A stretch of DNA of 64,000 nucleotides from Diphasiastrum complanatum. Lineage: Eukaryota > Streptophyta > Lycopodiopsida > Lycopodiales > Lycopodiaceae. Shown one piece after another: positions 34,576 to 45,654 of this stretch. The notes below the pieces were generated by a model, which was not told where the DNA came from, made no database searches, and saw only the letters and a program-made list of their open reading frames with translations. How positions within the stretch are numbered: position 1 is the first letter of the stretch; each line of letters starts with the position of its first letter. Both the position numbers and the translations under genes were made by a program. The stretch lies in contig CM055101.1 in NCBI GenBank assembly GCA_029204225.1, positions 57,120,806 to 57,184,805 on the forward strand. Direction: 5' to 3'.

Positions 34576-35256
34576 ATGGCTTTAACCCCATTCTTCTTTG
34601 GTCGAGATCAGAGTGTTTTTGATCCCCTGGATAGATTTTTGGAGCCTTTTGACAGATTTCCTCTGTGGGACAATGCACCTTCTCGACAGTTCGCCCAGGA
34701 TGTGAGCGCCATTGCGAGTACTCGAGTAGACTGGCTTGAAACTCCGGAGGCTCACATTTTCAAAGCCGATCTACCAGGTATTGCTCCCGATCTCAGCATT
34801 TATCTCTTGACTTTGTTGTGCTCACAATTTCGAATAATCTTTCTCAGCCTGGCTTATACATTGCCAGATAATTTTCATGATCTTGCGCTCCTTATGGTTG
34901 TTCTTGTTGTTCGTTTTGTACGACTTCTTTGACCTGTATTATAAATCTTTTGAATGCCTCTTGATTTGTGGCTGTTTCGGATTTCAGGGTTGAAAAAGGA
35001 GGAGGTAAAGGTTCAGGTGGAAGATGGACGTACGTTACAAATAAGCGGGGAACGCAAGAAAGAGGAGGTGGAGAAGAAGGACAAATGGCATCGGGTGGAG
35101 CGTACGCAGGGCAGTTTCCTGCGACGCTTCCGCTTACCAGAGAATGCGAAAGTGGAGGAAGTGAAGGCGAAGGTTGAGGATGGCGTCCTCACCGTCACTG
35201 TTCCCAAAATCGAGAAACCTAAGCACGAAGTGAAGCCCATCGAAATCTCCGGCTAA
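34576..35256 (+). CDS. Cytosolic class I small heat-shock protein (HSP20 family)
   Basis: Two exons, 34576-34777 and 34988-35256, split by a 210-bp phase-1 intron (GTATTG...TTTCAG), give 156 residues, the usual length for class I. The N-terminal arm begins [20 protein letters not shown]. The alpha-crystallin domain starts at about residue 48 ([20 protein letters not shown]), includes the WHRVER segment and the conserved GVLTVTVPK strand, and ends in the C-terminal IEISG, whose I-x-I motif caps the neighbouring dimer. It acts as an ATP-independent chaperone that holds unfolding proteins in the cytosol as 12-mer oligomers. The intron falls in the Gly codon at the start of the domain (DLPG/LKKEE); class I genes of flowering plants normally lack introns. 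The heat-shock element and TATA box predict induction by heat. The frame is intact, and it looks like a working gene. Confidence 0.95.
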
Positions 35257-35530
35257 ATTCCAACAACATACCACATGCGAGATAATAGAGATTGAACTTT
35301 GAGCAACATACGTCTAGCTCAATTTTCCTGATTCGCTTTCCAAGCGATAAGAATGACACTCTATGTCCATAACAAAGCCCTTCAGGCTTGAATGGCGACG
35401 GACACCTTAGAGACTCTGTTTCAAGTTTTGCTACTATTAATATATAATTAGCCTTTCAAGGGCTTTAACGATAAATGCGCGTGATGACTTTGATTTTTTC
35501 TTGTATCTCAGATTAGCTTCAGGCGTATTA

Positions 35531-35777
35531 TCTCTGAGATTGCAGATGTCTAGTTGTCTGTTAATTCTGAGATTGTAGATATCTAATGTGTCTTGTTAGT
35601 TTTGTGGACGTGTGTGTTCTGTTATCTACCCGCACAGATGCCGTCGCCAGATAATCTCTGAGATTGCAGATGTCTAGTTGTCTGTTAATTCTGAGATTGT
35701 AGATATCTAATGTGTCTTGTTAGTTTTGTGGACGTGTGTGTTCTGTTATCTACCCGCACAGATGCCGTCGCCAGATA
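35531..35777. repeat. Perfect 124-bp tandem duplication
   Basis: The unit beginning TCTCTGAGATTGCAGATGTC at 35531 starts again at 35655 and reads the same by eye to 35777. It also holds a smaller internal near-repeat (CTGAGATTGYAGATRTCTA). It lies about 275 bp past the heat-shock stop codon, in or just after the 3' UTR. Confidence 0.9.
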
Positions 35778-36064
35778 CAATATTTTTATTAACAATACTA
35801 AGCTAATATGTTATCATGAGCAGTACCAATGGCAGCCGAGAATCCCGCATTTTCCAGTTCTTTCATCCAAAAAATACTGTTTTTTGATTGATTGTTTCTC
35901 TCACTCTTCTGAGTCTTGACTGCGTTTTCTTCCTTCGCTGTCACGTTATCTACCAAACTAGTAGCAGAAGTTTCTTGTCGAGCGTTTCTTCAGCTGATAA
36001 ATATCTTTGAACAAGAATCTAAACAGCGATACAGTACCTAGAGGCTAGAGCGCTTACAAGTAAT

Positions 36065-37872
36065 TGGCTTCAAAGAAGTGAAGCACGCTGCAGCACCGTC
36101 GAACAAAATTTTCAAACAGAATGCGAGCTGTAACACTAGAATTTCTCATCAATCTCTCTCTCATCATGTGATTAATCTCTGAAAATACAAGATGCTTCCA
36201 TTTTTTTTAACAATGGTCAATTGCAAGAAATAAGATATTTGAATGCGTTTTGGCCAATTCCACATAGGCTACCTTTGAAGACTCTGCTCCCAGGTGCCTG
36301 ATCCAGTGCTCCTGGTTGCCTGCCCCTCTGCATTTTTTCTTCTCTTATTTTGTTCTTTTTTCTGCTATTCATCTTTTGCACTTCTTTCATTTTGAGTTTT
36401 GTTTTTTAGTGAAGTTCAGAGAGAGGACAGACGTTTTCCAGATTTCAAAGAGAGTTCAGAGCTGAAAGATAATTCATAGAAAGGACAGTACGTTATTCAG
36501 ATTACAAAGAAAATTGAGTGGAAACATAATTCAGAGAAAGGACTGTACATTTTTCAAAGTTCTTGCATAAATATCTGTGTAGCTTTTCAATTTGGCATGT
36601 TCTTCTTAACTCAGCTGAACAAAAAATTTGCAAGAAACTTTTGACTCCATTGGATTTACTGAAATGATGACAATGCCAAGATTTCCAATCGAAAAGATAT
36701 TAAAAATACTTGGTCAGATCTAGAAATTGACATGTTAGATACTTTTGAAATTGACATGTTGGATACTTTTGAATAAAAATGTTAATCATTAGAAAGAGGT
36801 AGCTTGTCAAAAAAAATTACTTGCAAAGACTCGGAACCAATGGAGCAACCGAAGGTGAGAAAATAAAACGATGAAATCGTAGCTTTATCTAGAACTTGAT
36901 CCATTGTTAACCCAAAACTCTAGGAATTTCTGGTGCTAGGGACTATGGAATTAAATCAAATGTTCATATGACCAAACATACTCATCAATTGAGGACATCA
37001 ATCATAATGTTAATCGACAAGTTTCTAGGAAAGCCAGCCATCTTTATCCCAAAAGACTAGGCTTTTCATGGAGGAGTATGGAGCGGATTGTAGGGTGTGT
37101 AGATTCAATGGTGAGCAGCCCTTCGCCTGTCAAGAAGGGTATAAGTTTTTAACTATACTTAGTGTTATTTTAGATGCTTCTTAACTCTATATATCTTAAC
37201 ACTACCTCAACTTAACTCTACTTTTTCTAACTCTAAACACAAGCATTCATTATGATTGTAGGTTTGTAGGTGAAAGAGGGGGGGGGGGGGGAGAGAGAGA
37301 GAGAGAGGTTAGTTGAAGTGATCAATATGCATGCCAAAGTGGAAGCCATAACTACTACAAACAATAATCGAAAAATGGAAGCAAAAAGCAAAACACAACT
37401 AAAGACAATAGCAAGATTGTTTAGCACTTAAGGATGTTTGCTCTTCAATTTGGTAGAGTTTCCTCCTCCCAATAAGCATGCAAAATGGTTAAAAATGGTG
37501 TCTTTTTATTTTTGGGATGGCCCTTGCCCCTTGCTTTCTATTGGCTACTTGCAAAAAGGTGAGATTGAAATCCACACCCTTCACAAAAAACACAAACTAC
37601 TCCATGGTATAGGAATAAACACACTCCACCTACCACCATTTGACTTTTGACTAATTATAAAAACTTAGAAACTTAAGTTTAACTTAACTTTGGCCTTCTA
37701 ATATTATTTTTATTTTTAAATTACATGGTCCAAAGTCTAATTTATTTAAAAATGATTATTTATAAGTGCTCATTAGGCCATGGGCTTACACACGTAGGAT
37801 GCCACGACCCTCACAACTATTTCTAATCTTTTTTCGACTATTTTATTTATTTACACGGGAATACTCCCAACA
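36065..37872 (-). mobile_element. Long LTR (1.8 kb), gypsy-like element, copy 1
   Basis: On the minus strand it runs TGTTGGGAGTATTCCC...CTTTGAAGCCA. It matches 57892-59487 over nearly its whole length. This copy carries about 290 bp (37352-37646) that the other lacks, and a G13(GA)9 tract near 37278-37308 where the other has about 50 GA units. The sequence next to its left tip on the minus strand is GGAGGCCC, weakly purine-rich. The fossil ORFs at 37873-41622 lie upstream of it on the minus strand, so it may be their 3' LTR. Confidence 0.65.
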
Positions 37873-40020
37873 GGGCCTCCGACCTGAATTAGTGTCGCAG
37901 TGTAGGTGGCATTGGAATTACCATGAGGGTTGGTTGGGGTTGTTGTTCCATATGGCGCTGGCATACTTTGAGGATGTTCTTTGTCTGTGCCAACTTGTGG
38001 ATTGCGCTCTGTCGTTATTTGTCGAACTCTGCTTGGTAGTTGTCGAAGGTTTGACGGTAGACCTTCACCTGTTGCGTGAGTAGATCCATCTCGGCTTGGC
38101 TGAGAGGTCTGTTGGCAGGTGTTAGTTGAGCTACCATGTGTGTGTGGTCTTTTCTGCTTGTAGGGCCGTCAGCTCCGCTCCTAGGCGTTCGCTCCTAGGC
38201 GTTGATTTTCAGTTTCAAATATTGTTAGTTGAGCCTGGAGCAGGGCTAGGCTTTGGAATACTTGGTGCTGGATCTCCTAGACTTTTAATTGTTTGTTGTA
38301 GACTTGGAGAGGTTCTTGATGTACCTCTGGAGATTGTCTTCGTGCTTTTTCAACTTTAGCACCTCGTTTTGCTCTGCTAGCTCATGTTGTTAAGCTATCT
38401 GGAGTTACTGCTGGAGCTGGATGATCTTTGCTCGCAGCTTCGTGTTGCTGGTAGCTAATTTCAATACACGGCTGTCTAATATAATTTGTGCCGCTATCGC
38501 ATCCTAGACGAAGGTTCCCAAGACTTGGTAGGCCAATGTGAGGTCCGTGGGCCCGGCCAATAAGATGCTACTTGTTGGGTCTTGGTGAGATGTTGTCCGA
38601 ATGACCTGTACGGTGTTGTCGTCATCCTTTATGAGGTTTTCTGATGCTACCATGTCATTGGGTGCGGTGGGGTGACCAGATTAGGCGAGCGCACATACTC
38701 TATTTGCACAAATGCTTCATCGGGCAACGATTTGTCACCCTCGGCAAGCTGGTGAGAGGAAGCTGGAGGAGGTGTGAGAGGTGCGAGGATGGGTGTTTCG
38801 AAGGCGAGAATGATAGGGACTGAAGGAAATTGAAGGGTGGTGTCAAGGATGGAGGGAGACAGAGGGGTCAAGATGCCTGTTGGGGGCATGAGGTTAATGA
38901 TGTTTATTCAGTCAAGGGTGTCAGCAGATAGTTGTGAATTGAGAGGCCTGATATTGAGAAGTGGGGTGAAAGCGGATGCAAGAGGTATGGACAATGCGAT
39001 GGTGATGGAAGGTGTGGAAGAAGCTAGAACGATTGCGGAAGGTGGAGGAATGGGGGCGATGGAAACAGAAGCGACAACAACAGTGAATGGTTAAACAGAA
39101 GCAGAAGCGGTGGATCTGGAAGATATAGATGCAGGACATAAAGGTGCAATGTGTTGTCGAGTTGCAGGGGGACTAGCGGAAGTGGAGGCAGTGCCACGCA
39201 TGCGTTTGTTGGTTGGTGAGTTAGTAGCAGTAGGATAGGTAGAATTAAATGCAGTGGAAGGAGGGAAAAGACTGGTATGTGGAATGGTGGTGGAAATTAC
39301 TTCAACACGGTTCAATCCCCGAACCTTCTATTCAAGGAGTGCACAGACAAAGTTTCAGAGAAGGGGTCCGACGGTGATGCGATCGTGCAAGCTGGGCTTG
39401 ATAGCAATGGAAAGTTCGTTCATCAGGAAGGCATGCCAGTCATAAGGCACAACCGAGGTGCTCGAGAATTTTTGGTAGGACTCCACAATTTGACTTAAGA
39501 GAGTGGATTGGATGCGATCCTTTCAGAGAGTTGAAATGACCAAGAAATTGTTCAGGAAGTGAGCAACGGCTTGGATGGTGGGGTCATTGATAGCCTCTAT
39601 CAAATAATCATTGTTAATCTTCAGCTGGATTTCAGAAGCAAGCTCTGTCAGACTTGGTTTGATGAGTTTAGGGGCTCATGAGTGGGATGGCGTAGGCCTA
39701 TCACCAAAGACAATGTCGATGGTGACCATGGAGTTTGCATTAACTCTCATTCGGTACATGGTAATCGTGGTACAATACGTGGAAACGAGATTTCAGTTCA
39801 TCCCACGTGGCGTGGGCATGGAGTGCGAGGTCCATGTTAATTGCAGAGGACAAGAGCGTCGTAAATGCCCATTGCTTCGAGAAGGGTCCCGGCTACTTGA
39901 ATCCAGGGTGTGACTAGAGCGTCAGAAGGTAGGGCCCAAATTTGGGTAGCGGTAGGAATCTCATGCTTAATGACCAGTTTGGTCCCAGATTCACCAGAAG
40001 AAGAGGATGATGCCATGAAG
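37873..40020 (-). mobile_element. Fossil ORF between gypsy integrase and long LTR (coiled-coil end)
   Basis: On the minus strand a long former ORF begins near 40015 (MASSSSSGESGTKL) and passes a WALPSDALVTPWIQVAG-like segment, Pro/Ser/Thr-rich regions, a basic NKRMRG patch (about 39210) and an acidic segment (about 38730). It ends in a Lys/Glu-rich coiled coil near 38400-38290. The coiled-coil end has a second copy at 2691-2968. Its position 3' of an integrase remnant and 5' of an LTR suits an extra ORF of a gypsy element; a gag displaced by rearrangement is the alternative. It is broken. Confidence 0.45.
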
Positions 40021-41129
40021 ATGGAGTTAGGATTGAGTAGTGGTTGGGATGGACAAAGTAGGAAAAGATCTCTAAAACAGAGAGAAAGGCATTAAAAACA
40101 GTGGAAAGGGCTTAAAAAACTAGAAAATGTGGATTTCGTGTGCATGGAGGTGGGAATAATGGGAATGAGTGTATAATAGGTGGTTATGAAGGTAGACGAC
40201 CGTGTGTGTAAAGTTGCATGACAAACTAAGAATATTGGAATTTCAGTAAAATTTTGGCAAGAGCTTCGCTTGATGGTGCCAAATGACTCGAATTCTCTCC
40301 TTATATAGAGGGAAATAGAGTGCGTATTAGAGAAAGTGCACTGTTCACAGCCTAGTTCTAGACCAAATTTTGCAAGGACCTTCTTCATATAATTCTAAGA
40401 CCTCAGAAAAGTCTGCGAAAAGGTGTTTTGGCTGCCTTGTGAAGGTTCTGCAAAGGTTCAGCAGTCTTTGTGAGGGTTGAACTCTCGGAAGAAGAGAATT
40501 CTTGCAAGACTTGCCACATATATTGGATTTTTAAGATCTAACCATGTAGGCAGGTCAATTTCACTATCCTAATTCTATTTTTGCTGTCTGCGAAGGTTGG
40601 TTTGAAGATTTGGATGCCCTACAAAGGTTCCTTAGATTTTGCTTTCCCGAACTCCCGCAAACACTCAAATTTGACTGATTTCACAAGTAATTCTCGCAGA
40701 TATTTTTGTAGGTCTATTTGGATCATATCTTACTATGGATGTTTCTGTGAGAGTTTTCATGAATGGTTGGTAGTTGATTAATCAGTTTAAGTGATTTTTG
40801 TCTCTATTTTTGGTGGTTCTTTTTGACATCTTTATTTGTTGAAGCTAAGTGGTGCCTAATGATGATCTGCCACTTTTTTTATCTCATCTGAATCTAGATC
40901 CTCCTTGGATCTTGCTGGATTTTCTTTGATCTATTCAGATCTTGCTCGTTCTTTTTTAATCTTCATGGATTTTGCTTGATTTGACTAGATCTCCTTAGAT
41001 CTGGCTTGATTTTATTAGATCTAGTTCTGATGACTTCTGATAAGGCTTGATCTGATTCTTGTATGCGCTAATTGTTATCACCAAGATGGATCTATGTCAC
41101 TGTGGTGGCCAATACTTGTGAAGTCGGCT
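40021..41129. other. Spacer inside the gypsy-like element, no gene seen
   Basis: T-rich, with repeated GATCTNNNTNGATTTT words (about 40890-41020). No coding signal that I can support. Confidence 0.4.
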
Positions 41130-41622
41130 ACCGTTGATGGTTGTATCAAATGGCATCCCATCCAATTACTCGAGGTTCACGGCTCCAGATCTCCTTGACA
41201 CGATACAGACCTTTGCCTGTGAACTTCAATTTTCCCTTGATCGCCTTGATTTTATACATGAGGACTAGATTTCCAAAACGAAGATCCTTCTTGTGCAATT
41301 GGTGATCGTGTAATGCTTCATGTCATGCCTTCTCAGCCATCAATGCATGTACAACTAATAAACATGTTTCACAAAGTTTGTATAATGCTTCATGGCGCAA
41401 TTGTAACGATTTAGATTCATCAAGGCATTGTACAGTGGCAACTCTTAATGAAGGTACCAAAAACTCCACTGACATTACAACACCATGACCATAAACCACT
41501 TGAAAGAGCGTTTGATCAGTGCTTCCCTTGTATGATGTTCTAAATGCCCACAACGCAGCATGTAACTTGTGTTCCCAATCATATCTGCTAGCTTTGACTG
41601 TCTTTGTGATGACGCTACACAT
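41130..41622 (-). mobile_element. Ty3/gypsy integrase C-terminal fossil
   Basis: Minus-strand translation shows WEHKLHAALWAFRTSYKGST and then FQVVYGHGVVMSVEF, the standard end of the gypsy integrase catalytic core, followed by a basic stretch (about 41290-41160). It is a broken fragment on the same strand as the long LTR. Confidence 0.8.
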
Positions 41623-41639
41623 TAGAGAAACTTAGAGTC

Positions 41640-42250
41640 CGACGAGGCTTGTTGAAAATGATGCTTTTCTATTTTTTTTCTTATTTTTGTTGCCATGTGG
41701 ACGAATTGAAACCTTAGCTTCGAGATTCTATGTAACGTAAAATTTTCCAGCTATAAATAAAATAAAACCTTTTTAAATATATTGTTGTTTCATTGGGCAG
41801 CATGTGAAAATGCTATTGGTTGATGAGGCCTGCCCTTCCAGCTCATCACTGCCCGAAGAGACCCAAAAATGTTGAAAATGAATATGACAGATGGTTGAGA
41901 TGAGAAAATTGATGTACCATTAATGTATATGCATTGTCAAACCGTGGTTAACAGGGTTAACCAGAGCTAATTTGTGGTGCCAAATATATCAGTGTTTCAA
42001 ATTTTTGCCAACACTTTTTCTCATATTCATGGCTTTTTGTATACGCAAATTTTCGGATTCATAGTTTATTGTTTCAAATTTTTGCATGCAAATTATGAAT
42101 GGTGCCATCAAGGAAGCCGTGCTCCTCAATCGACTTTGTGCTTCTATTCAACGAGACAGATGATAATGGATTATGGGTGCCAAGAAAATATTTAAAAAAC
42201 TCTTAAATTTTGATGCATCCATCATCAAGAGGAGCATTTCGAAAAAGGAA
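41640..42250. other. Spacer, no gene seen
   Basis: No feature that I can support. Confidence 0.5.
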
Positions 42251-42256
42251 AAGGTC

Positions 42257-42665
42257 CATTAGGGCTCTTTTTGGACTCAAAAAGGGCCTCTTCACTAATT
42301 ATAATATAATCAAATGGTGTCAAAGTTCAATGTGAATTAAACATGATATAAGCTTTATTAGGCATATACTAGTTTCCATCCCTAGGGTCCTATTGTAGTT
42401 AGGACAATGAAAGGTCGTCCTATACTAACCCTACTCTAGCTGCAATTTATAACTTACCTATTAGTTGCCTATTATAGTCTATGCAAATAACCTACAATAG
42501 TATATGAAAATGAGACCTACATTTAGGCCTTAACTCGTGCTCACCTTGTATGGTAACCCAAGGTATAGGTGCCATGTAGGGTTGATTAGCACTAAATTAA
42601 TTATGATTAGAAAACTTGTTTAGGCAAGGAAGAGGCCCTTTTTGAGTCCAGAAAGGGCCCTAATG
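42257..42665. mobile_element. MITE with ~36-bp GGGCCC-type inverted repeats
   Basis: The left end CATTAGGGCTCTTTTTGGAC... and the right end, read in reverse, CATTAGGGCCCTTTCTGGAC... match over about 36 bp with two differences, continuing through CTCAAAAAGGGCCTCTT. The interior (about 330 bp) has no ORF. Counting from GGGC, the flanks give a TA duplication, but the symmetry extends outward to CATTA/TAATG, so the exact border is uncertain. The tip itself is nearly palindromic. Confidence 0.75.
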
Positions 42666-42904
42666 AAAACTATCATTTCGATCTTATTAAAAGGCCAAAA
42701 TTTTGGATTTCAGAACATCATTAGGAGGAAAATCTATTTTTGAAATTCTAGTCCAACATGTATATATGCATTCAGAGATAAAAGTGCAAGGATTCAACCG
42801 TCAGGATCACAAAAAAAACAACTGTGAGTATTGATGTTTTTGATACTTTGATTTTTGTCATTCATAAATATCTAATAGTAAACTTGCCAATCTGATAATT
42901 TTTC

Positions 42905-43858
42905 TTTTGCAAATTTATATCCATCCAACATAAATGAATGGGAGCCGAGTGGATCTTTAGTAGGTGTTTTAGATATTATTCACACTGATATTGGACAGTT
43001 GCAATATCGAGGTAGAACTGCAAAAGATCCAGTTGATAGTGGATCAATGTACATTCCTGATACAAATTTTTTTTTTGGACAAATAGTACCAATTCCATTA
43101 CCTAGTTTTGAAAGTGATGAATGGATTGCACCAGATGCTACAGTTTCAGAATCATTTCATTGCAAGATATATAATGATGTAAAGAATTCACTAAAAATGA
43201 GCACGTGATAAAAAATATTCAGATTGAGGTGGTTTATTTTCTTGAATATATTTGTGGATTTCTTTTCAAGTATCAATGTACACAAAACCCCAACGATGTT
43301 TGTATGCAAAAATTTATCAGATAGTTTATTATCTGAACTTATAAATGAAGGCTGAGACAAAAGATCAGATGGAGAAATAGAATGCAGAACTAAAATGTCT
43401 TCCATGTGCTTCCGTTATCAAATTAAAAAACAAATGTTGAGCTTACGCTTCCATTATCAAAGATGAAAAAAAGATAAAGGTAAATGGGTGTCACTCGATC
43501 AAGACTTGGAAGCTTGTGGACAATCAAAATGAAAAAATATTGAAATTATGTACAATGATGTCGTTTTGACATGTGTTGAGGTGGAAGAAGATTGGAGTCT
43601 AAACTACATCCTGCGGGAACTATTGCTCCTACAAGATGATGTACTTTCAGACTTCAGATTCATTTTCAATGGTAAACTCGTAAGTTACTGCAAACACTTG
43701 ATCTTTTATGAATAGTTTCAATCAAAACTTTCTAATACAAACTCTGTACTAATTCTAACTAACTTTGTATTAGTTTTATGCAGGTACGTAAAATTCATGA
43801 GCTCGAGATCAAATGCAGAGATATTGACGAAACAATTCAACTTATGGAAGAACATTGA
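42905..43858 (+). CDS. Unrecognised intron-containing gene, convergent with the 44-48 kb genes
   Basis: A first open stretch (about 42925-43207) encodes NEWEPSGSLVGVLDIIHTD and DSGSMYIPDTNFFFGQIVPI. The last part is clear: an exon ending at 43679 (EVEEDWSLNYILRELLLLQD, then FRFIFNGKL) is spliced over a 104-bp intron (43680-43783, GTAAGT...TTATGCAG) to 43784-43858, which reads VRKIHELEIKCRDIDETIQL and ends in a TGA. The phases agree. An AATAAA lies at 43974. The end is a probable coiled coil. Exons between 43210 and 43530 are unclear and may be decayed. No family is recognised; it may be the second gene of the proposed transposon. Confidence 0.45.
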
Positions 43859-43973
43859 GATTCACTATCAGTAAATACATGTCAATCATCATGTCTTTTT
43901 ATCATTATAGAAAAATTGCCTTCCAGTCTTAGACTATGCACACCACCTGATTGTAAGAATTTATTGTGATATC

Positions 43974-43979
43974 AATAAA
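43974..43979 (+). promoter_or_regulatory. Possible polyadenylation signal
   Basis: AATAAA about 116 bp after the stop codon of the plus-strand gene. Confidence 0.4.
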
Positions 43980-44282
43980 AAAAAACCCATAAATGGGTTG
44001 TTTATATGTAAAATGATTGTATCGTTTTTTTTATGTCTCTCTATTTACAAATAGATCTCTATTCAATTAATTTTTCTATATTTTCTATATCAGTATTAGG
44101 AATTGATATGGCAACAGCTCCGTCTATAATCTCGGCCTCCTCTGTTTTGGGAAGAGCCTCAATGCCTTTTAAGGCAAGAGGAATATCTGCTATAAAATTG
44201 CTTTTCTCTATATTAGGAAGGACTTTTATTTACTTTTTATCATATAAAATAAGATCTGCATCCTGAGCAACCTGAAAGGCTG

Positions 44283-45303
44283 TTAAGATAGGAGCAGCTT
44301 TCTTTTGAGGGCCCTTGATTCAGGTGCAACGCTTACACCATACTGGGCATAGGTTCTGATCAACTCTTGCCGAAATCTATATACATTATCAAGAGTATAC
44401 GGCTCAAGAGTGAACTGTCATCACAAAACACGAGAATCAGCAAATTACAAACAATGATAGTAAAAAAAATATGAATTAGATTGAAATGAACTACAAATGA
44501 ACATAATATTACCTTTTCGATACCTACATCCACTTGTAAATTATACCATTCAAAAAATAGCTTTGTATTGTACAGGACGAACCATGCACAACTAAATGCA
44601 TCTTTTTGTTGTGCACACTACATATATAGAACAAAAATGAGTAATATTATGATAGAAATTTTATTTATGCTATGATGATACATTTGAATTAAAAAAGAAA
44701 TACATGCATATCAGAGATAAATTGAATATACCTTGAGAGATTTAATGGTTATCTCTCCAATTGAAGTTGTCGTTGTCGGTATTTCCCGAACGACATCATG
44801 AAGTAGAGAATCAAATTCTCTATGTGTATTTGCAGTTGAGTTTAGTTTTACACATAGAAAATTTGATACTCCCTCCTTATTTATCTTTACAAAAAGAATG
44901 TTCAGGCTCCAATGTTGACTGCAAGAACCAAAATACAAATATGAAAAAATTCATATTTATGAAAAAATTCCGTACTTATTAAAGCAATAAAGCATGCAAC
45001 AATCCAGATTAAAGCAACAAAAACAAAAGAGCAATCCTTACTTATTTTCATATGGAATCAAATAGAATTTTGCCATAGGACTGCACTCGATAAAATAGAC
45101 AGCCTTTTCAAAATTGCCTTCTTTCGTCTTTACCGCTCCCATGAAAAATGGACTAACAACAAAAACTGTATCATGGAAATCGAAACTAATACTATTCTGC
45201 AAAAAAGAAACTCCAGCCTCTACTATTACATCTGAGATTTCTGAGATCTTATCTTTTAGCTCGACACAAAATTTGGGACCTAATCTAAAGCTTCTACGTG
45301 TAT
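44283..45303 (-). CDS. Ulp1/SENP-like cysteine protease (C48 type), four terminal exons
   Basis: Exons on the minus strand are 45303-45042, 44918-44732, 44617-44513 and 44414-44283. Every intron has GT-AG ends, and the codon phases fit, giving about 228 residues with no stop until the final TAA. Catalytic features of Ulp1-type SUMO proteases are in order: FYLIPYENNQHWSL (His codon 44914-44912, Trp after it), a candidate acid in LNST or FDSL (Asp 44812-44810), then AQQKDAFSCAWFV with the oxyanion Gln and the Cys (44590-44588) six residues apart. Known members cut SUMO precursors or conjugates, and related domains are carried by several DNA transposon groups. The start is not fixed: the domain should be joined to an upstream exon, perhaps the histone-like region. 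A further open frame at 44282-44060 may be old coding sequence. Confidence 0.75.
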
Positions 45304-45654
45304 CTGGAAGAAAAAAATAAAAAAAGTTGTCGAGAACAATTTTGTTAACTAGGTAGGTCTCCTATTGATTATAATGGCCAGAATAAAAAAAACCTAATTC
45401 TCACAAAAAGATTGTGTACAGGAGCAGAAACAGAAGTGGAAATAATCAGCACTTTTGGTGATCAGCACTTGGTGATGAAAGCTGTTGAGGAGCTGGACGA
45501 ATAACAGGAGGATGAAGGGGTGAAGATTCTCAATTTGAGTCAGATTCTCTAGCATCTGACTTAGAGCTCAGGAAGACACAGGGTCTCTTGGCCAGGATAC
45601 ATCTAGGAGGAAGGAAAGCAGCTGGCCTTCGTGATCCAGCCTTCTAGGGGACAT

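Noticed and set aside
34968-35240. Other-frame ORFs on both strands across the second heat-shock exon
   Set aside because: Shadows of the real gene; the frame ending in IEISG explains the sequence fully.
37276-37308. G13(GA)9 tract as a regulatory G-quadruplex
   Set aside because: It is the eroded counterpart of a (GA)n microsatellite in the second LTR copy, which explains it more simply.
38837-39913. Plus-strand ORFs at 38837-39094, 39254-39498 and 39611-39913
   Set aside because: The opposite strand carries the element-like ORF with a coherent order; the plus frames look like shadows.
43157-43405. Minus-strand ORF over the plus-strand gene near 43.2 kb
   Set aside because: AT-rich chance ORF opposite a better-supported gene.
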